Part shown: in pieces, positions 46,062-58,630 of the stretch
How the letters are laid out: every line of letters begins with the position of its first letter
Numbering within the stretch: the first letter of the stretch is position 1
From: Gamsiella multidivaricata
Lineage: Eukaryota; Mortierellomycota; Mortierellomycetes; Mortierellales; Mortierellaceae
Length of the DNA: 64,000 nucleotides
Direction of reading: 5' to 3'
Assembly: GCF_025024155.1 (NCBI RefSeq)
Contig: NW_026251719.1
Location: 372,001-436,000 of the forward strand
Made by a program: the position numbers and the translations under genes
The notes under the pieces: model-generated
Databases searched by the model: none
Seen by the model: the letters and a program-made list of their open reading frames with translations, nothing else
What the model was told of the DNA's origin: nothing

Positions 46062-49000
46062 TTATCCAACATGAAACAGAATCTTCTTCTTGTTCTTCTT
46101 CTTCTTGCCGCCCGCAGTCTCCTCCTCGCCATCGCCCTGATCCGCTGTAAGGTTGCTCCAGCCCATCACCCACCCATTCGGCGCATCATCCTGATTGGCC
46201 TGGTTACTCCTGCTCTTTTGCATCGGCAGCAGCCCCAATGAGGGCTTACCTCCAACAGGTGCCTGTCCTACCAGCGAAGGGAACTGTTCTGCAGTGCCTC
46301 CGATTCGACCGCGCCCACCTGTCGAACTCGATGGCCGGAACTGAGGTGTTGGGGAACTCTTTCCGGACGACGACTGCGAGATTCCTGCCCATGATGATGT
46401 AGACTGACCTCGACTGGCACTGCCGACATTAGTATTGCTGCTCTGATTGGTACTACTACCATTACCCAAACTGGGCTCCGGCACGGCGCTATCGCCTGAC
46501 CCCCGCGGCAGAGACCATGCCGCAGACGAATTCAGCTGCGGAGTCGGATAGAACACAGGCGTAGCGGTTGACTTTGACCCTGAAGGAGAACTCGTCCTGT
46601 TCAAAGACGCTGCCGCTGCCGCTGCTCGATCCCAGGTCGCCGTCGACTTTGGCTTTGAATGTCCGAGTCCACCACGGGTCGTTCCAGAAGACTTGATTAC
46701 AAGCACACGGCGCGTGGATGGGGTCACAATGTCTGCCATAGTCGGGCTGGACGTTGCAGTCGACTCTAGCGACGGGAACTGAGTCTGCACCGTCTTGTAG
46801 TCACGCCAAGCACGCATCATGTCCACCTTCTTGCTCTCCGAGTCCAGAACATCATAGAGTCCCTGTATAATCTTGCCGGTTTTATCAAGATCGTTCAAAA
46901 AGAGAGAGGACAGCGAAGCGATGTATTGGTTGGCTGGAATCTGAGAGTTGCGGTATTGGGTCGTCAGCGTTCTGAATTGAGACAATGTTCCTGACGAGCC
47001 TTGTAAGTACTGCTGAACCCTATCCTGCAAAGCGGCGTGTTTGCTATAATAGTAACATACAGAAAGAGGCATCGGTATCAGTAACGTAGCCGTATTGTCA
47101 AAAATAATAAGAGAGTCGCGAATGGAATGGATCATTACTTGACAGTTTCGGAGGCCACATCGCCTCGCGAGCTGCTAGCACCGGATGACGATTGAGGACG
47201 AGATATAGGGCTTGCAGTCGATGCCACTGGGGCCGCAGATGCAGCGGACACAGCAGGCCATTCAGCTTTGGACTGATTTACGACGACGGGCGAAGAGGGT
47301 CTCATAGGACTCGCTGTTCGCTGAATGCCCGCAGCAACTCGAGCAGCGGCAGAAGTCGCTGAGCTCTGGGGCCGCACTGGAGTCGGCTCTGTAAGGCTCG
47401 AGCCAAAGCCAGTGGGCGGTTTAGTTCGCATCATGGATTTAGTTCCTGAAGCGGAGGAATCAAGCGAAAGATTTGAGACACCTTCCTGCGCAGCGTCCTG
47501 AATCTCATTGTTGTTGCGTCTTTGTTGTTCTTCCGCCATTTGCTGTTGGAGGGCGATCTGTTGAACCTGATGGGGTGTAAGTTGAGGCTGACGTGGGACC
47601 TCTTCCTCCTGCGCGCGGCGGCTTTGGCCCTGATCACGTCCATTTTGACGGTTGTTGCGGCCGCCACGACGAGATCCAGAGCTTTCGCTAGTAGACTGGT
47701 AATTGAAGCTGATATCGATCTTCCGGGCATCTCTTAGTCTCGTTCGCTGGCCATGGGTCGAGTTCGGATGCATCTCAGCCTCGTGGGCCTTCAAATCCAA
47801 GTCCGAATCAAATACGACGAACTTCTTTTCCAAACACTCTGGATCCATGCAGGCATAGTGCTCAGAGTGAAGGTGGCGCTCCTGTATACCATAGAAAATA
47901 AACCAATGCGTGTTAGTCACAATAAACAAGAAAAGAAGCACACACAGGATATGAAGCGACACTGCAGCAGTGACTTACGAGATCCGGATACTTGTTGTAA
48001 TACTGGTGGCGAATATTCCTTCGAAGACACAAAAAGCACTGCTCGTGGTTCTTTTTGCAGTGTTCAAACAGTTCGTCATCGCCATAAAAGCTCTCCTTGC
48101 AGAACCCGCACTCTGGATGTCCGTTAAACCCAGAAGGCTCGGCCGAGTTTTGGTTTGTCTGTCCAGAGTCACCGTTCTTGAAATGCTTCATAAGCTGAGA
48201 GGCCGTCATCAAGTTGTGCTCGTGTGCAAAGACCTTTTTATGGCGGACACAAAGGTCGCTATCATCAGGAACAGCATTAGGATGAAGCTGCGTTAAAGGT
48301 GATCCCGACGAAAATGTTGCCCATATTATGATTGTGGAAATGTAGACGATGAGACCTACCAAAGCATCAACTTGTGGACCTTCTTGACGTGTGACTTGAG
48401 TTGGTTCCAGCCGTCTGGACAGGCAACTTCACAGGTGGGGTCCGGGCAGTTGAACCTCAGTAGCACCATGGTATCCTCGTACATCTCCTGGTCCTCGAAA
48501 TACACGTTCAGCTTGCGGTCGAAATATGCCATCTGCTTGAGATCGTAGTCCTGGAACGCCTTTTCTGGATCCCGCGTAAAGATCATGATGCCCTGATCAG
48601 CCTATTGCACAATGCAGAATGATATTCATAAAGATGAAGGGTCAGCGATCGTATCAACTAATGTGACCACGTTACTGCGGATTTTATGCATAGTATAAAG
48701 TACCTTGCAATAGGCGCAGTTCTTGGTCTTGTAAAGCGCGCGCAGACGCAGAGAGCAAAGATGGCATGTGCGATGATTGCAATCTGACACTGCAAAAATA
48801 ACAATATTTTCAGTGCAGATGAAGCAGGAGTGTTGCTCCGCATTTTCGTCACCCGCAGCTGCTGCGGGAATTGCCTCGGTGCTGGTGTCACTTGTCGGCA
48901 ATGTCTTTCCGGCCTGCAAATCAACAGGGTCCGTAGCGGCTATCGTCCTTGGCGCCCGTGAGTTGAGGGCGGGTGCAGTCGAGGAATCGGTCTTGTCTTT

Positions 49001-49273
49001 GTCCTTGTCCTTTCTGCGATTGTCATTGCGGTGATTGTTGGATCCTCTGCCCTTGCCTTGTGATTCCTTCTGGCCTGATTGCTGGTTCGAACGACCGCCC
49101 CTTCGTGGGTTACCGCTCCTTTGAGATGTCTCGCTTATGGCAGGCTGCTGATCGCTTTGAGCGGCAGGCGTTGACGAAGCGGCTGGTGCTGAGGGATCCA
49201 TATCGATGGTGTTGCTAGGTGGTGCTTGTGAGTTATTCTTCACTGCCAGTTTGTCCGTCTCTTTGGTGTGCAT
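46062..49273 (-). CDS. HEL2: RING-type E3 ubiquitin ligase Hel2/ZNF598
   Basis: Ubiquitin ligase that senses collided ribosomes and marks 40S proteins for ribosome-associated quality control. Five exons (49273..48704, 48601..48360, 48258..47979, 47881..47139, 47043..46062) give 938 residues, close to human ZNF598 (904). After a disordered, basic and Ser/Gln-rich N-terminus comes a RING finger at about 149-190 (CFICTENIV, CNHRTCHLC, CAYCK). Then follow C2H2-like zinc fingers: FNCPDPTCEV with HVKKVHKLML, then CDLCVRHKKVFAHEHNLM, HPECGFCKESFYGDDELFEH, QCFLCLRRNIRHQYY and YACMDPECLEKKFVVF. The C-terminal half is low complexity and ends with a Lys-rich motif and KILFHVG, as in Hel2 proteins. The family-specific order of RING and fingers is complete, so the call is firm. 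All introns are GT-AG and in phase. Confidence 0.95.
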
Positions 49274-50002
49274 CCACGAGTCGGTTACTAGATTAGATGA
49301 TGATCAAATAGTGTTGTGGGAGGGGAGAGTGATTAAAAAAGAAAAAAAAAAGATTGCGATGTGGAAAAGAGAGCGACAACAGCCGTTTTATTTATGCTGA
49401 GAAATCTGTCCACACACACCTTTTTGGGCTGAAAAAGAGCTGGAGAGCAAGAGAGTCGATAGTGCGATGCTGACAGATCAACTAGCATGCTTCGAACCAC
49501 CCATTCACTCCTACCGTCGAGTTAATCCTTCTCCCCCACACCTGTGATTCATTCCTTTGGCCTTATTGCCCAGTATCGCGTCTCTTGCCAAAGGATGATG
49601 TATCCATTGGAGCTGATGGACATTTCATTTTTACTATTTATCATCTGCGGCCTCTAAACGAGCCGCAGTGTGTACGATTGTTTTCCACCAACACATACAG
49701 GAATCGGGGTACATGTTGATTTGTCTTCGTTGTTTATTTGCTGGAAAGGCTTCTTTTTTCTTGCGATGAGTTATTTTTTGTTCTCAACTCATATCAAATG
49801 GGCCCCGTTCGAATATAGGTTGTAGTTGAAATCAAATGAGCGATTGAGAGAAAGAGAAAGTGAGGGAGAAGGAGTGTGTTTGCGAGCGAAAGATATTGGG
49901 GGGTGAAAACGCGAATAAAGACAATAATAAGTAAAACTAGCATGGGCGCATTGGGCAAGAGTAATGAAAAGCAATCCAGGGCGTAAGACACGTCCTTCGT
50001 CA
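49274..50002. other. Promoter of HEL2 and 3' flank of the kinase gene
   Basis: About 730 bp. No gene seen. I looked here for a C-terminal KA1 domain of the neighbouring kinase in all minus-strand frames and found none. Confidence 0.55.
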
Positions 50003-53000
50003 TCAAGGTACTGATGTAAACGACGGTTCATATGCCTCCCTGGGCATTGGGGGTAGCGGCCGATCTAACGACTCGGCCATCGAGGTGGGCCGTGCGCGCA
50101 TTGACTGCGGTCGTCCAAAACTAAACGTCCGCGTTGTCGAGGCGCGTTCCAGTTTTGCAGAATGGGTGCGCGCATGTGTTGGTTCCCTCGGGTGGCCGTT
50201 GCTGTCTCGGTCCTTCTCCCTCTCCTTGTCACGGTCACTGTGGTGGTTAAAGACCAAGCTCAATCGCCGCAGCACACCTCCGCTCGACTCTCGAACGCTT
50301 CCAAACAAAGACCGTGCCGCATGGGCCGCAGCAGACTGTCCAAGAGCGCGTTCTGATCCTTTGCCGCTCTTGACAGAGCCCTCTCGACTCGGACCGTTTG
50401 AAGCACCATTTCCATGTCCATGGTTATGTCCATTGCTGCCTCCATGATGATGAGTGCTATTGCCACCATTGGTGTTGGCGTTGGCGTTGGCGTTCGCATT
50501 GGGATGGCCGCCCGTTGTATTAGATCGCAACAAGTCACTAGCAACAGATTTTGCACGAGGACGAAGGGACTTGCGACCAAAGGAGGCAAATCCACTCAAT
50601 GTAGAGCGAGCAGAGGAGAGCGCGCTGCCCGGTCCTATCGTACTGCTATTACCGTGGGTGCTATGGCGGTCACTCATGCCGGCTTCCAAACCAGATCGCG
50701 GATCGGCTGACGCATGACTCATGCTCTGGCGGTGCAGCGACTGTGGTGGCTGCTGGTGATGCTGAATTGGCACTGCAGTCGACTGAGAATACTGGTGGTG
50801 CGAACCACTTGGGGATGGATCCAATGTAGAGCCACTTCCATTATTCAGGCCCGAGGACATGGTGCCGGAAAGTCCTTGAGCCGACATGCGCTGCATGGCC
50901 TCCCTGGCCTGCTTCTCTCGGACAAGATGGTAGATCGACGTCAAGGGCGTCGTCAGGGGTATCTGAAGCTCGGCCTCACGTGCGGCAAAGCTTTGCATCT
51001 TCTTTTTGTGAGAGAGAGTGCCGCTAACAGACATGTTGAGCGCATGCCAATTTTTGGCGGCGGTCTGGTACGATTCGCTGCGAATAATGGCCAACAAGCG
51101 CTGCTCAATCTCCTGCTCTGTGCCAAACTCAAATCCTGTCATGCCACGGATGACATTCATATCCAGAGGCTCCGTCAGGGGGCTTCTCTGAGGACAATAG
51201 CTAGGCTGGGGAGCATCATAAGACTTGTTCATCCAAGGATGGGCTATGACCTCCGCCATGGTCGCTCTTTGGCTCGGAACCGTGACAAGCATCCTTGAAA
51301 GTAGATGCCTGCAATCTGATACAAACAATGAAATTGGTACAATGTCAGTTTTTGATGACAAAAATAAAGTACGGAGTTACCCCGTTCAAAGGGAAATGAT
51401 TGCATACCGTTGCTGAGCCATGCAGGATATTCGACAAAACCCCTCTTGATCTTGGCATGAAGGGCAGGCATTGATTGATCATCAAAGGGAACCTTTCCGC
51501 AGACCAAGACGTAGAGTACGATACCAAAGCTCCAGACATCAACCTCAGGGCCCGTGTACACTTTGGCGTTTAACAATTCGGGTGCAGCAAAGTATAGCGA
51601 TCCGCAGAATGTGGATAGATGTGACCGAGGCGAGTACAGGTTTGACAACCCAAAGTCAATGATCTTGATGTTGCCAGACTTTGAAATCAGGATGTTCTCA
51701 ATTTTGAGATCGCGATGAACAATCGAGTTTCGGTGGCAATAGTCTAACGGCGCCATGGGAATGGAGTGAGTAAAAGTTCATATATGTTCTTTGTTACACC
51801 TCTTAGTTTCAGATATTTGAACTCCAGTGTTCCTTACCAAGAGCCGATGCAATCTGGCGCGCAAACTTTCTGGCGTGCTTCTCCTTCAGTTTTCCATGCG
51901 AAATGATGTAGTCCAGCATTTGCCCACCATCAACGTGCTCAAGCACCATGTAGTAGTGATGCGGCAGAACCATGACCTCGTACAGACTGACAATGTAAGG
52001 GTGGTGCAGAACCATCATAATCGATGCTTCTCGGATGGTTCTGGTCTCGCGGTTGTCCTCCTTCTCCTGTTGAGCCGGTGTCATGTTTGGATTTGGCTGC
52101 ACACGAGGGATGATCTTGATGGCCACCTAGGATGTCATTTTACACAAACGTCGTACAAATGAGTCTCGCATGCACTGTCCCCTTCACACCAGCCATTTCG
52201 TTGGACTAAACGTAAATGCCGATAAACCAATGGGCCACTCAAAGCAATGGCAGCAACCACAAACAAATAACAAATGTACCCAAGCGTCAAAAAAAATCGG
52301 CGCACTACACATAGTATCTCTTCGGCTTTGCGCGTGACACGCATGATATGGATGTTGGGATGTGGGAGAAATGCGCAAGAAAAGAATGACAAAACATGCA
52401 TGTTTCCTTTTGCTTTACCTTATCGCGGGTGCGACTGTGGACTCCGAGCTTGACTTTTCCCATGCTGCCTGCACCCAAGGTCTTGGACATGTGGTAGTTG
52501 CCCAAGACGCGGCGAGGCTTCACGCGCGATGGATCCTCTGCATTAGGATCGATTGCATTTCCATGTGTTGCCTGACCGTCGGGATGGCCGTTGCTGCTGC
52601 TGATATTTCTGCTGTGATGGTCGCCGTTGCTGTTGTTATTAGGAAAATGAGCGTTTCGGTTGCTCGTGCTCTCTGAGCGATGATGGCCCGCTGCCACAAG
52701 GGCGCGGTCGTCCACCGATATTCCGTTTCGATCCTGGGCATGCTGTTGAGGCGGCTGGTAACTAGTTGTAGGCTCTGGCGTTGTAGAGGTGCGATTAGTC
52801 AGCGTGGTGGTTGTCGTACGAGAGGAGGATGGGGTGTTGTCTTGTGATAGGATGAGGGCACTTTCAGGGCTAACGGCATCTCGATGATATTCATGTGCGA
52901 TAGATCCAGAGACAACCTGCTGCTCCTGCTGTTGTCGGTGCCGTTGCTGAGCAGGAGCATCGCCTCCAGAATAAGGCGGAGGCGGGCCCATTAGAGTCAC

Positions 53001-53672
53001 TCGCTTGGATGCAGCCCTCTCCTTGATAGTGTCGGGTAAGGATGGTTGATGGGACAAGAATTTTTCGTCCCGCTCATAGGTACCGGAGGCAAGGGCTATG
53101 CTTTGAGGCCGGTCTGCGGGCCTTGCCGAGGCAGAGCGAGTTGTTAGGGGACGAGGATTGGCACTGACTGCTTGATTTATTTCCGAGGCAGGGCGAGAGG
53201 GAAGGACAGCAGAAACGGGAAGCATAGGGGTAGCAGGAGAAGCCGAAGTGGAGGACGAAGAGGAGGCAGATGAAGAAGAGGTGAGCCGGAGGGTGGAGTT
53301 GTCCGGTGTTGGCTCGAGTGTAGTAGTGGCCTTGGTGGTGGTGACCTTTGAGGGGAGAGGGGAGGCAGAGGAGGCAGGATGATTAGGACTGGGACTGGGA
53401 CTGGGACTGGGACTGGAAGACAGATGGTGAGGGATTGAGGAGTGGTTGAGAGAATCGCTCTGTTGTGACAGGACTTGGCCTTCAGTTGAGGCACCGACCT
53501 CTGGCGGGCCTAGATGACTCGAAGAGGTTGGTGTTGGCGGGAGATCTTTATCATAGAGAGGCTGGGAGTTGGTCCTGGACGGAGGAGTCGTCTTGATGGC
53601 CTTGGTCGCTGAGGGAGATTCTAGCGATGGCGGACTCTGCAAGGTATTCGGGGCGATGGGCATTATTGCCAT
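50003..53672 (-). CDS. KIN1: Ser/Thr protein kinase of the Kin1/Kin2 (MARK) type
   Basis: CAMK-group kinase; Kin1/Kin2 regulate polarity and exocytosis at the cell cortex in yeast. Four exons (53672..52419, 52126..51838, 51743..51408, 51315..50003) give 1063 residues. The long N-terminus is Ser/Pro/Thr-rich with an (SP)n run. The kinase domain starts near residue 392: [25 protein letters not shown] at the exon 2 start, [38 protein letters not shown] and [15 protein letters not shown], then the lobe end [36 protein letters not shown] and the block after the domain ([15 protein letters not shown]) point to Kin1/Kin2. All catalytic residues are present. The C-terminal tail is Ser-rich with an (NA)n repeat and ends [16 protein letters not shown]. 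The KA1 membrane-binding domain that normally closes this family is not visible. Confidence 0.92.
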
Positions 53673-53820
53673 GACTGCATGCGAGCACAGATGAGGATGA
53701 TGATAACGGTAGTTCTGTTGAGGCTGAGGATGATGATGGAACTAAGGTGAGGAAGAGAGGGTGTATGTGTTAGATAGTAATTAGGGAAAGTTGTTGTTGT
53801 TGTGGAAAGAGGGAAAGGTG

Positions 53821-53825
<5 letters not shown>

Positions 53826-53891
<66 letters not shown>
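53826..53891. repeat. (GA)n microsatellite, about 66 bp
   Basis: Nearly perfect GA/AG dinucleotide run followed by a G9 tract, about 160 bp upstream of the kinase start codon. Confidence 0.95.
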
Positions 53892-53899
<8 letters not shown>

Positions 53900-55496
53900 A
53901 GAGGAGGATGGGATGGGATGATGATAACAGCGATGACAAAAGGGAAAACACTTGTACGCTCTTGTCTTTTGGCTACTCGCACTGTAGGAGTGTATGAGGT
54001 GAGTGAATGGGTGCGTAAGTATGGATTGAATGCGTCGGTAGGTGAGAGCACGAAAACCAAAACGATAAAATAGAAAAGAGGAACCGAACGAAAAACCAGC
54101 TGCTGGCGCTTTTTTATGATTGCAAAGGCAGACAAGACAATGTGTATGGGGAAGAAATTGAAGACCATGCGAGGATTGGTGGGGGAAGGGGGTATTTTTT
54201 TTTTAGTTGTTGTTAGAGAAAGAGAGAGTGATAGTGACAATGAGAATAGTAAGGCGTACGCGAACCCAGGTATGATGCTTCTCTCTCTCCCTCGGACGTC
54301 CAGCTCCATGGTGCCCCGCCCTCCCATCTCACAACCAAGTGCCCATGTGGGGTGTGATATAGGATGCTGCCATCGTCATTGCCCACTGCCTCTTCTGAAC
54401 CCAATGGCATTTTGAGTGTTTTAACATACATGTGGCTCGTTTCTTGTTGAAAGCGACTGCTACAACGGGGAGGCCAGAGGGTAGTGCTGTGAAGAGGGAA
54501 GAGGACCTCAGTGAGCTGTTGTCTGTTGCTGGGTCGACAGATGCCACAGAGAAGGACAAACGAGAAAAGTAAAAGAACAGAGCCACAGAAAGAGCCACAT
54601 ATCCATACAGATTACAATCGTATTTGAATATGTATGCTGGTAATTATACACGCATGCAATCAAGAAGAAGAGCCAGAGCCGAGCGACCAGATTGGAAAGG
54701 GGGCGGGGACCCAAAAACGATAGCAAGGAGAAAGGGTAAAAGAGCGCGAGGGCACACGGAAAAAGGTGATGGACGGCAGAGATGAAAAAGAGAGAAAGAC
54801 TAGCCCTCGATGAAGAGGAGAGAAGCATATTGGAAGGGGTAATCATGAATAGGCGGAAAAGAGAGACAGGGGGTGGCCAAAGATCCCAGTATCTGGTTTA
54901 GAGGGATACCATGATGGCATGGATGGTGGCAAGTGGTTACCAGACCGGCGGTGCGTCAAAGGACATGCGAGCTTACCTTGAGCGGTATGGGGAGGGAGTC
55001 CTGTGGTAGGGGGATAGGGGGTAGGGGTGTGTGTGTGTGTAAATAGATGGGTGAGGATGCGGGTGCGGGTGCGGATGAGGGTGTTGCAGCCCAGGATGTC
55101 TGTACAGACAATGAGAGTGGGAGGGAAGGAGGAGTTGGGAGGGAGGGATGAACAGACAGATGATGACTGCTTCAGTGAGAGTGAGAGGTGCAGGAGGGAT
55201 GTCAAAAGAGGGATGACCGAATGAGGCGAGTTTTGCAGAGAAGGAAGAGGACGATGGTGGCAGGGTTGCAGCGGCAGAGAGCGAGTGGCACCAAACAACA
55301 AACAACGAAACGACTTATGCAAACGAGTAAGGTTAGAGCGCAGGGGTACACAAGCGAAGTAAAGGAAGAGCAAGAACAAAAAGGTCCTTCTTGTCTTCTT
55401 GTCCGCACCACTCATTGTGCTGCATGCATGCGAGTCTATACCCAGCACCAGCCAAGATACGCATCAAAATACTGTGTGCACACACATTCACATATC

Positions 55497-55540
55497 TACA
55501 CATCCACACACCCACACACCCACACACCCACACACTCGCA
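55497..55540. repeat. CACACCCA minisatellite
   Basis: Four or five tandem copies of an 8-bp CACACCCA-type unit downstream of the CREG gene, on its 3' side. Confidence 0.85.
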
Positions 55541-55920
55541 CTCCAGCATGGACTATGCACTGCACATGCAAGCACTACATGTACGTAGACTTCGGCTCCA
55601 ACAACAACCCAGCAACTATTATTAACATCTTCTCTCTCAGTAGTCTACACATCCACCTAGACAATGCACTAAATAGTGCTCGGTTGCCGTCTTGGCCTCG
55701 TCTCACTCTCATTCTCGCTCCCACTCTATTTCTCCCTCACTCAGCCCATTCTCCAACTCTCCACCTATGATTTGTACTCACGTACAACAGACGACAGAAG
55801 CAAGTTGTGCAACAGTCAAAGAACTCAATGAACCCAACTTATATTTCTCTATTTCTCATGTCATGAGGACAAACAAATACGTTTAGTCTAATGAAAGAAG
55901 TGACTGGTTGACCCCTCCGC

Positions 55921-57035
55921 TCATTGAGTCAGGAAACGAAGCTGGCTGTGCTCCTTCTCATGCTCCTGGTGGTGCGATGCCTCTGCCTCATAATACGTTT
56001 CGGTGTCGATCCACCCAATGTAGTGGATCCCACCGAATCCTCCGACATAATAAATCTCCTTGATCTCGAGATGATACCACTTGAAATCATGGAACCCACT
56101 GCCGGGTAACCACCACTTTGCCTCCGGGTGCTTCTCAACAAAGCACTTTGCAGCTCTATCACGCTGTCAAAGGGAAGGAAAGAGTAGGCTGTTAATTCAA
56201 TCAGCTCAACCATCATCCATTCGTCGCGTACTCGCTTTCCTGTGCATTTTAAATACCCATGGTCCACAGGCCAAACAAGAACAAACAAAAAGAGAGAAAC
56301 CGACAAGCAAACCCCAGTTGCATAGGGAAGCGCCCTATGAATATGTTCACTTTTCATATATACCTTGGCTGCATCCAAAGGAACCAAGTGTCCAAGAAGT
56401 GTGAGTCGAGGATCAATCATGGGGTTACCGCGCTCGCCCTCTACCGGCAACCTATTCATATCAAGAGGATTCAGAACCCAATCGTCAGTCCTTCACACCA
56501 TGGAAGGTATAAAAATGCACATTCTCCTGCTGCAGCAAAAAATATCTTTGTCTCGAACGTACTTTCTGATGGCGAGTGAAACGCGGTTCAGGCTTTTGGC
56601 GTTCTGAACATTGATCTGAAGATGCGAGAGCAGCATTAGAGGCGTTCCAGGAGTCTCGCAATCGTCGACATAGTAATCCATGCTTCCAAATGGATAACCT
56701 ATAACAAAGCAGCAATGTATTTTTTTCTTTTTTTGTGAGGACGACGCTTGGATATGAATAGTCGGGCATGGAAGTCAAAGAATGTCATCCACACCGGGTT
56801 CTTTACCCTCGAGAGTGCCATCCTTTTTATCTGCGTTCATCACAGTCATGAGCGTGCCGACGCCCGTGTTCTTCACAAGATTCCTCGCAAGACCTGCAGC
56901 CTGCTCGTGGGTTTCACCAAGGGCAGTAACTCCATTGTGAGCGTGGCCATGGCAGGGCGCAGCAGGCAGGGCCAATGCTGTTGCAGACAGCAAGGCCACT
57001 GAGACTGTTAAAGCAAGGGTGCGAAGGGATGGCAT
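55921..57035 (-). CDS. CREG: Secreted CREG-family protein (FMN-binding split-barrel fold)
   Basis: CREG proteins are secreted or lysosomal glycoproteins with the pyridoxamine-phosphate-oxidase-like split barrel; they lack a proven enzymatic role. Four exons (57035..56807, 56698..56563, 56490..56364, 56163..55921) give 244 residues. The N-terminus (MPSLRTLALTVSVALLSATA, then LALPAAP) is a clear signal peptide with a likely cleavage after ALA. Family landmarks follow: EQAAGLARNLVKNTGVGTLM, GYPFGSMDYYVDDC, GTPLMLLSHLQINVQNAK, DPRLTLLGHLVPLDAAK, the KHPEAKWWLPGSGFHDFKWY block and the end strand IYYVGGFGGIHYIGWIDTET. For the end of exon 1 there are two phase-compatible donors; GTAAAG at 56806 was preferred over GTGTGG 12 nt downstream because it gives the shorter, family-like joint. 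The C-terminus has a short His/Glu-rich tail. Members are common in animals and patchy in fungi. Confidence 0.9.
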
Positions 57036-58327
57036 CGTCAAAGTGAAATGAGGAATGAGCTTCGTGTAGGATGGAGGAGGAAATTTAAGCAGAGGGCAAA
57101 GAGAAAAAAAAGGAGCGCGCTTTATGTAATTGGTAGGGGGAGGCTGACCCATGCAAGAAGTGCAATTGACCAACGCCCCGGCTTATCAGATCGAACATGT
57201 AGTCAAGCGCCTTTCCTTCGGTTCGTGGTCGTATTGCCAAACTAGAAAGTATTCACATTCAGCATTGGCAACCATGGATCTGTTCGTAGACACCCGGAAC
57301 AAACTGGTGCCGTCCTTTATGAGGAGTGATGTAGCCTGTTTACAGGCATGTCAATAATTTGTGAAAAGGAACACACCACGCGAATGTCAGTTTGGAACCC
57401 AGTACATGGCGTAGAAGATTCCTCCGCTTCCTTTTTCTCCGCAATCTGGCCGAAAACCGGAGCAATTGCTTATCAGATCCTCTATTCATTTAGCTTTCGG
57501 CCCACAAATATCCCACGATGGGGTCCGTCTAACCACTTACAATCTGATATAATCTGATAACAGGATTGTTAACTTAACTGCAAAGATCGCCTTTGTTTGT
57601 CCGAGAATTCTTACAGAATAAACATCTCTCTCTATGACTCAAGGACGATCCTCATCCGCAACAAAGACTGGTTACTCCAATGTTCAGTGTTCAATGACGC
57701 CTATTGGTGATACCGTGCGACTGGACGCTTTCGCGGATAGAGGTTGTTTATGGGTGCATCATGCTGGTTTTTGGTGGGCCACCTTGCCATGTAAAGGGCT
57801 TTTCAAGCTTGAGGATTACCGAGAAGATGCAAAATATGGATACGATTGAGAGGGCGAAGGGAGGAATGGATGTATGTGTAACTTTTTTTTCCCACCTGCC
57901 ACTTTTTCTTCATGTCTTTCCTTCCTTTCATCCTTCTAAACCATTTTATTTTTCACCCAGAGGTAACAGAATCATGCTACCTATCACTGCACATACTGCC
58001 CTATTAGGTCTATACCCTGTTACTATCCAGGAATCGTGCTCGGGGTAATGATGAAGGATACCGATCAAGGAGTCATCGGCACAGCATAGATTGCCTCTCG
58101 CGAAACTTTTGTCCCTGTTTCGCGTCCTTATTAGGGCCATCCCATGCTGTGGTGTGATGTAGAAATGACTTGAGCCAGGACACGACATACATAGGTTTTT
58201 ATTGGAACAAGCTAAGAACCTCACTACTTCAACGGCGACTGAGATAGAGAAGAGAGCTTCCAGGAATACCTTGAGCTCTACCGGTCGTACGTCGAGTCTA
58301 GCGTCTCTGACCTATCAGTTCAAACAG

Positions 58328-58474
58328 CGAACATCTAGAACACAGTGGCACAGCGCTTCGATCCTTTAGAGACAATGACATATTCCAGCGATTGGTGCCA
58401 TATGCCTTAGTTCCAAGTTCTCGACTGTTAAAATTGCCTGCCATTCCACCATTCCAAGAGCACGCGTGTCATAC
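58328..58474 (-). repeat. Dispersed coding relic, copy 2
   Basis: Matches 8717..8855 of this window on the opposite strand. Its best frame encodes GTKAYGTNRWNMSLSLK then DRSAVPLCSRCSLFE. A frame change relative to copy 1 lies in the upstream half (around TRALGM). It sits 157 bp from the MITE. The parent family is not recognised. Confidence 0.7.
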
Positions 58475-58630
58475 TCACGCCCCCTCACTCTCTTTCCCCC
58501 CTCCCCCCCTCCACATTCTTTCTTGCATGTTGCAGGTGAAACTGGTGCAGCAGGATACGCGTACGAAGATGGGAGTGAGGCAAGGGTGTGTGATGACACT
58601 GTGTACCTCATGGACGCGTTCATGGACAAG

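Larger units (their letters stand above)
53673..55920. other. Upstream of the kinase gene; low-complexity, no gene seen
   Basis: About 2.2 kb with a long (GA)n run at 53826-53891, CT/GA-rich sequence and a CACACCCA minisatellite at 55497-55540. Long open frames on the minus strand (for example 55448..54843) consist of Ser, Leu, His and Thr runs, with no domain. It probably includes the kinase leader and promoter. Confidence 0.55.

Noticed and set aside
54843..55448. 201-codon minus-strand open frame
   Set aside because: Made of Ser/Leu/His/Thr low-complexity sequence from CA and CT repeats; no domain and no codon preference like the neighbours.
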